From a bacterium (GTDB taxonomy: Bacteria > Myxococcota_A > Bradymonadia > UBA7976 > UBA1532): a stretch of DNA of 64,000 bases. How positions within the stretch are numbered: position 1 is the first letter of the stretch; each line of letters begins with the position of its first letter. Position numbers and translations under genes: made by a program. Under the pieces are notes generated by a model. It was not told the origin of the DNA. It worked only from the letters and a program-made list of their open reading frames with translations, and did no database searches. Shown one piece after another: positions 56,562 through 64,000 of this stretch. The stretch is taken from NCBI GenBank assembly GCA_030427205.1, contig JAUHXC010000044.1, positions 23,128 to 87,127 of the forward strand, read 5' to 3'.

Positions 56562-56981
56562 ATGTCCGACGAGGTGCACGGGACGAAGGTGACCGGCGGC
56601 ACGATCGCCAGCGGCGAAGGCGTGGGGCGGGTGGTCAAGACCCTGCCCGGCGGCCGGCTGGTGCTCGACGTGGGCCTGCGCGACGGCGTGCGGGTGGACG
56701 ATGTCTTCGCCATATTCGAATCGGGCGAGGCGGTGCTCGACCCGGAGAGCGGCGCCGAGCTGGGCGTCATCGAGCGGGTCAAGGCGCACCTCGTCGCCGA
56801 GCACGTGCAGCCGGGGCTGACCCAGCTCGGTCCCCTGCCCGAAGCCCAGAGCGCAGGCGGCGGGCCGGTGCTCTCGGCGGTGCTCGCGCGCACGTCGACC
56901 GCGCCGCCGCGCAACTCGGCGCCCGGTCGGCGGGCGCGCCCGGCGGTGGGCGACGAGGCCCGCCTGCTCGTCCGCCGCTGA
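56562..56981 (+). CDS. Small FlgT-C-like beta-domain protein
   Basis: A 139-residue protein starting at ATG 56562 with GGGGAG upstream. The core GRLVLDVGLRDGVRVDDVFAIFESGEAVLDPESGAELGVIERVKAHLVAEH matches the pattern of FlgT C-terminal-like domains (a strand, GxxDGV, D-x-F-x-V/I, then a DPxxGxxLG turn). There is no signal peptide, so its place in the cell is uncertain. A basic, Pro-rich tail (STAPPRNSAPGRRARP) follows. The role is unknown. Confidence 0.7.
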   Translation: MSDEVHGTKVTGGTIASGEGVGRVVKTLPGGRLVLDVGLRDGVRVDDVFAIFESGEAVLDPESGAELGVIERVKAHLVAEHVQPGLTQLGPLPEAQSAGGGPVLSAVLARTSTAPPRNSAPGRRARPAVGDEARLLVRR

Positions 56982-57113
56982 TCGGCCGGGCGCAGCCGAG
57001 GCCCGTCGCCGATCGGTCGCGGCTCGTTCGGCGCTGAGCCGGGCACGGGTGAACTGCGGACACCCGCCGTGGTAGTCAATCCCGTCGGTCATCCCGGCGG
57101 CTGGAGGTGTGCG

Positions 57114-59699
<2,586 letters not shown>

Positions 59700-59727
59700 G
59701 TCACGGTCGAGCGTCCATGGGGGGACG

Positions 59728-61308
59728 ATGAGCGATCACGACACGACAAACGGCAGCGCGGCAGACGACAGCGCGGGCCGCGGCCACGGGGCGAACGGGG
59801 GGCCGTCCTTCGTCTGCGCCCACTGCGGTGAGCCGGCGGCCGACGCCCGCGGCGCCTGCCCCAGTTGCCACGAGCCGGTCGCCCTCGAGCGGCGGTTCGC
59901 CCTGCAGCGCATCGTGGGCCAAGGCGCGGTGGGCACCACCTGGCGGGCGCTGGACCTCGAGGCCAATGCGCCGGTGGCGGTCAAGGAGATGCCCATCCGG
60001 CCGGGCACGCCGCTGCACGTGCGCGACCGCATGGCCCGCGAGGCCCGCGTCCTGCGCGAGATCGAGCACCCGCGCATCCCGGCCTACGTGGCCCACTTCG
60101 AGGCGGGCAGCGGCCGGCATCGCGCGTTCTACGTGGTGCAGGGCTTCGTCGAGGGGCGCACGCTGGCCGACGAGGTCGCCGAGCGTCGGCTGTCCCAGGC
60201 CGAGGTGGTCGAGATCCTCGACGCGGTCCTGGCGGTGCTCGACTACCTGCACGGCCTCGCCCCGCCGATCATCCACCGCGATCTCAAGCCGGGCAACGTC
60301 ATCCGCCGGGCGTCGGACGGCGCGCTGGTCATCATCGACTTCGGCGCGGTGCGCGACGTGGTCAACGACCCCAAGGTGGGCGGCAGCACCATCGCCGGCA
60401 CCTACGGCTACATGGCGCCCGAGCAGTTCCGCGGGGTCGCGACGGCGGCGACCGATCTCTACGCGGTGGGCGCGATGGCGGTGGGCCTGCTCTCCCGGCG
60501 GGATGTGCTCGACATGGTCGGCGCCGATCACCGGCTCGACTGGCAGACGTCGGTGAGCGCCGCGCCGGGCCTCGTCGCGCTGATCGAGCAGCTGCTCGCC
60601 GACGACCCCGACGCCCGCCCCGCCTCGGCCCGCGCGGTGCGCGAGGCGCTGGCCGCCGTCGATCTGGACGAGAGCGCGCGGGTATCGGTGCCCGCCCCCC
60701 GCCGCTCGACGCCCGCCGCGCAGTTCGCCGGGGTGAAGCCCGATCTGCCACGCGGCGCCGTCGCCCGATTGAAGGAGAGCGTCGCGGTGGACGAGCCGGT
60801 GCTGTGGACCGGCAAGCCGCACCCGGGGCAGTGGCGCAAGACCGGCTGCGCGCCGTTCTTCTTCGCCATCCCGTGGACCGGCTTCGCGGTGTTCTGGACG
60901 ACGATGGCGGCGGTCATGAGCGATGGCACCGGCCCGTTCGGCTATATCTTCCCGCTGTTCGGGGTGCCGTTCATCCTGGTGGGCATCGGCATGCTCACCG
61001 CGCCGCTGCGGGCCCGCTCGAAGCATCGCAAGACGATCTACGCCATCACCGACCGTCAAGCGCTGCAGGTGCGCGCGCCGCTCTGGCCGCGGCTGTGGGA
61101 GACCATGAGCGGCGACGCGGTGCTGCGCTATCGGGGGTCCGATCTGGCGGGGGTCGAGCGCCGCGATCGGGGCAACGGCACCAGCGACTTCATCATCGAG
61201 CGCATCACCGGCCAGAAGGGCCGGATCACCGAGAAGGGGCTGATGGCGGTGCCCGAGGGCAACCGGGTGGCAGAGCTGCTGCGGGCGGCGGCCGAATACG
61301 ACCGCTGA
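59728..61308 (+). CDS. Ser/Thr protein kinase with zinc ribbon and membrane/PH-like tail
   Basis: A 526-residue kinase starting at ATG 59728 behind a GGGGGGA. The N-terminus has a zinc ribbon (CAHCGE...CPSCHE, about residues 30-50). The kinase domain (about 55-310) shows VGQGAVGTTW, VAVKEM, HRDLKPGN, IIDFGAVRDV and GYMAPEQF, so all catalytic residues are present. Two hydrophobic segments follow (FFFAIPWTGFAVFWTTMAAV; IFPLFGVPFILVGIGML), then a bacterial PH-like domain (KTIYAITDRQALQVRAP...RYRGSDLAGVERRDRGNGTSDFIIERI). The kinase therefore lies in the cytoplasm, anchored by a membrane hairpin. The substrate is unknown. Confidence 0.9.
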   Translation: MSDHDTTNGSAADDSAGRGHGANGGPSFVCAHCGEPAADARGACPSCHEPVALERRFALQRIVGQGAVGTTWRALDLEANAPVAVKEMPIRPGTPLHVRDRMAREARVLREIEHPRIPAYVAHFEAGSGRHRAFYVVQGFVEGRTLADEVAERRLSQAEVVEILDAVLAVLDYLHGLAPPIIHRDLKPGNVIRRASDGALVIIDFGAVRDVVNDPKVGGSTIAGTYGYMAPEQFRGVATAATDLYAVGAMAVGLLSRRDVLDMVGADHRLDWQTSVSAAPGLVALIEQLLADDPDARPASARAVREALAAVDLDESARVSVPAPRRSTPAAQFAGVKPDLPRGAVARLKESVAVDEPVLWTGKPHPGQWRKTGCAPFFFAIPWTGFAVFWTTMAAVMSDGTGPFGYIFPLFGVPFILVGIGMLTAPLRARSKHRKTIYAITDRQALQVRAPLWPRLWETMSGDAVLRYRGSDLAGVERRDRGNGTSDFIIERITGQKGRITEKGLMAVPEGNRVAELLRAAAEYDR

Positions 61309-61510
61309 GCGCGCTCGGGGCGCGCAGACGACCGCCCTGCGGGAGACGTGGCCCGTCCGCCGTGCCTCCGGCGATCCGGGCGGGCGCCCGGGAAGACTGG
61401 CATCGAGCGTCGAACCGAGGATCGGCGCCGTGCCTGCCGGTCGCCCGGCGTACCGCTTCGCATCGCCGGCCGACCGGGATACGCTCCCGTCGAACGAGGG
61501 GGGAAGAGCG

Positions 61511-63877
61511 ATGCGTCGAGCCGGGTGGATCCTGATCGCGGGTCTGGTGCTGTGGGGCTGTCAGCCGGGCGGCGGTCGCGGCGGCGGATCCGGCGACCGC
61601 GAGATGGGATCGGGCGATGGCGGCCCGGCTGACGCGGCCGATGGCGACGCGGGCGCCGGTGGCATGCCCGATGGCGCCCGCCCGCTCGACGCGGCTCCGG
61701 ACGCCCACCCGGAGACCGACGCGGCCTCCGACGCTGCCGCCGACGCGCTGTCGACCGACGGCGCGCCCGCGCCGGATGCCGGCCCCGACGCCGCGCCCGA
61801 TACGCAGCAGCCGGACGCCGCGCCGGTGGACACCTGCGGCGACGGGATCCGCCAGGCGGGCGAAGCCTGCGACGACGGCAACCGGCTCGACGGAGACTAT
61901 TGCGCCCCCGACTGCAGCGAAGAGACCGGCTTCTGCGGCGACGGCGAGGTGCAGCTCGTCGAGGCGTGCGACGACGGCAATCGGGCCCCCGATGACTACT
62001 GCGCGCCCGATTGCCTCGCCCGCACCGGCCGCTGCGGCGACGGCGAGCGACAGGGCAACGAGCGCTGCGACGACGGCAACGAAGACGACGGCGACGCGTG
62101 CTCCGCCGACTGCCAGACCGAGGCCCGCTGCGGCGACGGCGTGCTCGCCGATCGCATCGAGGCCTGCGACGATGGCAACCGCGAAGACGGTGACTACTGC
62201 GCGGCCGACTGCCAGACCATCACCGGCGCCTGCGGCGACGGCGCGCTGCAGGGCAACGAGGCCTGCGACGACGGCAATACCGACGACGATGACTATTGCG
62301 CCGCCGACTGCCGGACGGTCACCGGCGCCTGCGGCGACGACGCGGTGCAAGGCAACGAGGCCTGCGACGACGGCAATACCGCGGGCGGCGACTACTGCGC
62401 GGCGGATTGCCTGAACATCACCGGCGCCTGCGGGGACGGCGAGCGGCAGCAGAACGAAGCCTGTGATGACGGCGACGTCGACCCCGGTGACTATTGCGCC
62501 GCCGACTGCCGCGCGATCACCGGACGCTGCGGCGACGGCCTGCGCCAGGACAACGAGGCCTGCGACGACGGCAATACGGTCGCCGGCGACTATTGCAGCG
62601 CCGGCTGCCTCGCCGTCACCGGGCGCTGCGGCGACGACGCGCGGCAAGACAACGAAGCCTGCGACGATGGCAATACCGACGACGGCGACTACTGCTCGGC
62701 AGCGTGTGATGCCATCACCGGTCGCTGCGGCGATGGCATGCGCCAAGGCAACGAGGCCTGCGACGACGGCGGCACCGCGGCGGGCGACTATTGCTCGGCC
62801 GACTGCCGCGAAGTGACCGGCGCCTGCGGCGACGGTGAGCCGCAGGACAACGAGATCTGCGACGACGGCGATCAGCTCGACGGCGACTACTGCGCCGCCG
62901 ATTGCCAGGCGGTCACCGGCGCCTGCGGCGACGACGTCGTGCAGCGCAACGAGCGATGCGACGACGGCAACCGCCTCGGCGGCGACTACTGTGCGGCCGA
63001 CTGCCTCGCGGTGACCGGGCGCTGCGGCGACGGCGAACTGCAGAACAACGAGGTCTGCGACGACGGCAATGACATCGACGATGACTTCTGCACCCGCTGT
63101 GGCAGCGTCGGCGCCTGCGGCGATGGCATCCGCCAGCGAGCCATCGAGGCCTGCGACGACGGCAATACCGCCGACGGCGACTACTGCTCGGCCACCTGCG
63201 AAGCGGTGACGGGGCGCTGCCGGGATGGCATCTTGCAAGACAACGAGGTCTGCGACGATGGCAATGACATCGGCGGTGACTACTGCGCCAATGACTGCCA
63301 GAATGCCGGCGCGTGCGGCGATGGCATCGTCCAGCCCGACGTCGAAGCCTGCGACGACGGCAATACGGCCGACGGCGACGCCTGCGCCGGCGACTGCAGC
63401 GCGCTGACCCAGAACTGCGGCGATGGTGTCATCAGCGAAGGCGAAGACTGCGACGACGGCGATGCGATCGACGACGGCAACGGCTGCTCCGCCGAATGCA
63501 CCCGGGTCGGGGCCTGCGGCGACGGCGCGCTGCAGGTTCTCTTCGAGGTCTGCGACGACGGCAACGTGCTCGACGGCGACGGCTGCTCGGCCGATTGCCG
63601 GGTGGTGCGGCTCGACTTCGGCGAAGACACCCGGGTCGCCGCGCTCGATCTGCCGCCGGAGACCGAGGTGAACGTCGCCGACGGCGTGCATGTGCAGGTC
63701 GACGCGCTCGCGGTGCAGGGCCCGGCGGTCTTCACGTTGGGGCAAGGCGCGCAGCTCTCGGTGCTCGAGTCGACCCGCATCGCCGGCGAAGACGGGGCCG
63801 AGGTGCGCTTCGTGGGCGCGGGCGACGGCTGCGGGCAATGGCGGGTCGTGCGGCTCAACGGGGCCGGCGAGAAGTAA
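61511..63877 (+). CDS. Lipoprotein with 18 CGDG...CDDGN repeats
   Basis: A 788-residue lipoprotein; I start it at ATG 61511 (GGGGGGAAGAG upstream), giving MRRAGWILIAGLVLWGC with Cys 17. An Ala/Asp/Pro-rich spacer (to about residue 107) precedes 18 tandem units of about 30-35 residues of the type CGDGxxQxNEACDDGNxxDGDYCxxDC. This is the Myxococcus Cys-rich repeat (TIGR02232/DUF4215-like), with six Cys per unit. The C-terminal 90 residues (LDFGEDTRVAALDLPPETEVNVADGVHVQVDAL) look like a short beta-helix. It is exported, disulphide-rich and probably on the cell surface; function unknown. Confidence 0.9.
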   Translation: MRRAGWILIAGLVLWGCQPGGGRGGGSGDREMGSGDGGPADAADGDAGAGGMPDGARPLDAAPDAHPETDAASDAAADALSTDGAPAPDAGPDAAPDTQQPDAAPVDTCGDGIRQAGEACDDGNRLDGDYCAPDCSEETGFCGDGEVQLVEACDDGNRAPDDYCAPDCLARTGRCGDGERQGNERCDDGNEDDGDACSADCQTEARCGDGVLADRIEACDDGNREDGDYCAADCQTITGACGDGALQGNEACDDGNTDDDDYCAADCRTVTGACGDDAVQGNEACDDGNTAGGDYCAADCLNITGACGDGERQQNEACDDGDVDPGDYCAADCRAITGRCGDGLRQDNEACDDGNTVAGDYCSAGCLAVTGRCGDDARQDNEACDDGNTDDGDYCSAACDAITGRCGDGMRQGNEACDDGGTAAGDYCSADCREVTGACGDGEPQDNEICDDGDQLDGDYCAADCQAVTGACGDDVVQRNERCDDGNRLGGDYCAADCLAVTGRCGDGELQNNEVCDDGNDIDDDFCTRCGSVGACGDGIRQRAIEACDDGNTADGDYCSATCEAVTGRCRDGILQDNEVCDDGNDIGGDYCANDCQNAGACGDGIVQPDVEACDDGNTADGDACAGDCSALTQNCGDGVISEGEDCDDGDAIDDGNGCSAECTRVGACGDGALQVLFEVCDDGNVLDGDGCSADCRVVRLDFGEDTRVAALDLPPETEVNVADGVHVQVDALAVQGPAVFTLGQGAQLSVLESTRIAGEDGAEVRFVGAGDGCGQWRVVRLNGAGEK
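61832..63600 (+). repeat. 18 tandem Cys-rich repeat units (CGDG...CDDGN)
   Basis: Eighteen coding units of roughly 90-105 bases. Units 5-12 are the most alike (GALQGNEACDDGN, AVQGNEACDDGN, GLRQDNEACDDGN), showing recent internal duplication; units 1-4 and 13-18 have drifted more. One unit has CRDG in place of CGDG. Confidence 0.9.
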
Positions 63878-64000
63878 GCCCTCCGCGAACCCCAGCAGAT
63901 AGACGGGATACCGGAACGGGGCTCGGCGCAGGGTCGAGGCGCCCGGTCCGGTGGGCTCAGGCCACTGAGGCACCCACCCGGGCCTCGGCCCAGCGGTGCG
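63878..64000. other. Right edge, no feature seen
   Basis: The last 123 bases hold no supported gene, hairpin or promoter. Confidence 0.5.

Noticed and set aside
61832..63600. CRISPR-like regular repeats
   Set aside because: Unit length and spacing are regular, but the repeats are in-frame Cys-rich protein units with no unique spacers and no cas genes nearby.
61226..63973. 915-codon minus-strand frame
   Set aside because: Antisense of the Cys-rich repeat gene and the end of the kinase gene; monotonous Ala/Val composition.

Overview
The window is uniformly GC-rich (about 70%) and packed with protein genes. It looks like a chromosome segment of a myxobacterium-like delta-proteobacterium (Myxococcota, possibly Bradymonadia or Polyangia-like). 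The evidence is the company of genes: giant lipoproteins built from MopE-type CDxxDNDCDGxxDE motifs, thrombospondin type 3 repeats and CGDG...CDDGN (DUF4215/TIGR02232-like) repeats; Ser/Thr kinases fused to unusual C-terminal domains; a GAF-AAA+-Fis sigma54 activator; many lipoproteins. No tRNA, rRNA, insertion sequence, CRISPR array or replication gene was seen.

Layout. (1) About 1-14.9 kb, minus strand: a type VI secretion system (T6SS) cluster in two transcription blocks. One reads tssJ-tssK-tssL-tssM-tssA from a strong TTGACA-17-TTTAAT promoter at 14955-14983. The other starts at tssB-tssC, with a TTGAAA-17-TACGAT promoter at 6754-6782 set inside direct and inverted repeats, followed by hcp and tssE-tssF-tssG. 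The ATPase ClpV and the VgrG/PAAR spike are not in the window and may lie beyond base 1. (2) 15.2-16.0 kb: a plus-strand lipoprotein that is a divergent paralogue of tssJ with two extra membrane segments. (3) 16.1-28.8 kb: one gene for a 4,232-residue Cys- and Asp-rich lipoprotein. (4) 28.9-31.8 kb, minus: an HD phosphohydrolase, two translationally coupled cyclic-nucleotide-binding-fold proteins and an acyltransferase. (5) 31.8-36.9 kb, plus: an FMN-dependent alpha-hydroxy-acid oxidase, an orphan lipoprotein and a Ser/Thr kinase-PEGA-FGE-like fusion. (6) 37-42.4 kb: an Rpn-type nuclease, a sigma54 activator and an EAD-like/SAVED-like/TIR protein, the most interesting gene here. (7) 42.4-47.2 kb, minus: a TamA/TamB-like outer-membrane assembly pair. 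(8) 47.5-51.5 kb, plus: a lipoprotein, a PlsC acyltransferase and an M81/MlrC metallopeptidase. (9) 51.5-54.5 kb, minus: two coupled secreted hydrolase lipoproteins. (10) 54.7-64 kb: a PAS histidine kinase, a START-like protein, a small FlgT-C-like protein, two Cys-rich repeat lipoproteins and a zinc-ribbon Ser/Thr kinase.

How they fit together. Regions 1 and 2 supply the membrane complex, baseplate, sheath and tube of one contractile injection system. The lipoproteins of regions 2, 3, 9 and 10 are envelope or surface proteins, and region 7 would serve outer-membrane protein assembly. The SAVED-TIR gene resembles a nucleotide-activated, NAD-consuming immune effector, but its domain order is reversed relative to known TIR-SAVED effectors, it carries an N-terminal recruitment-like domain, and no nucleotide cyclase gene is next to it.
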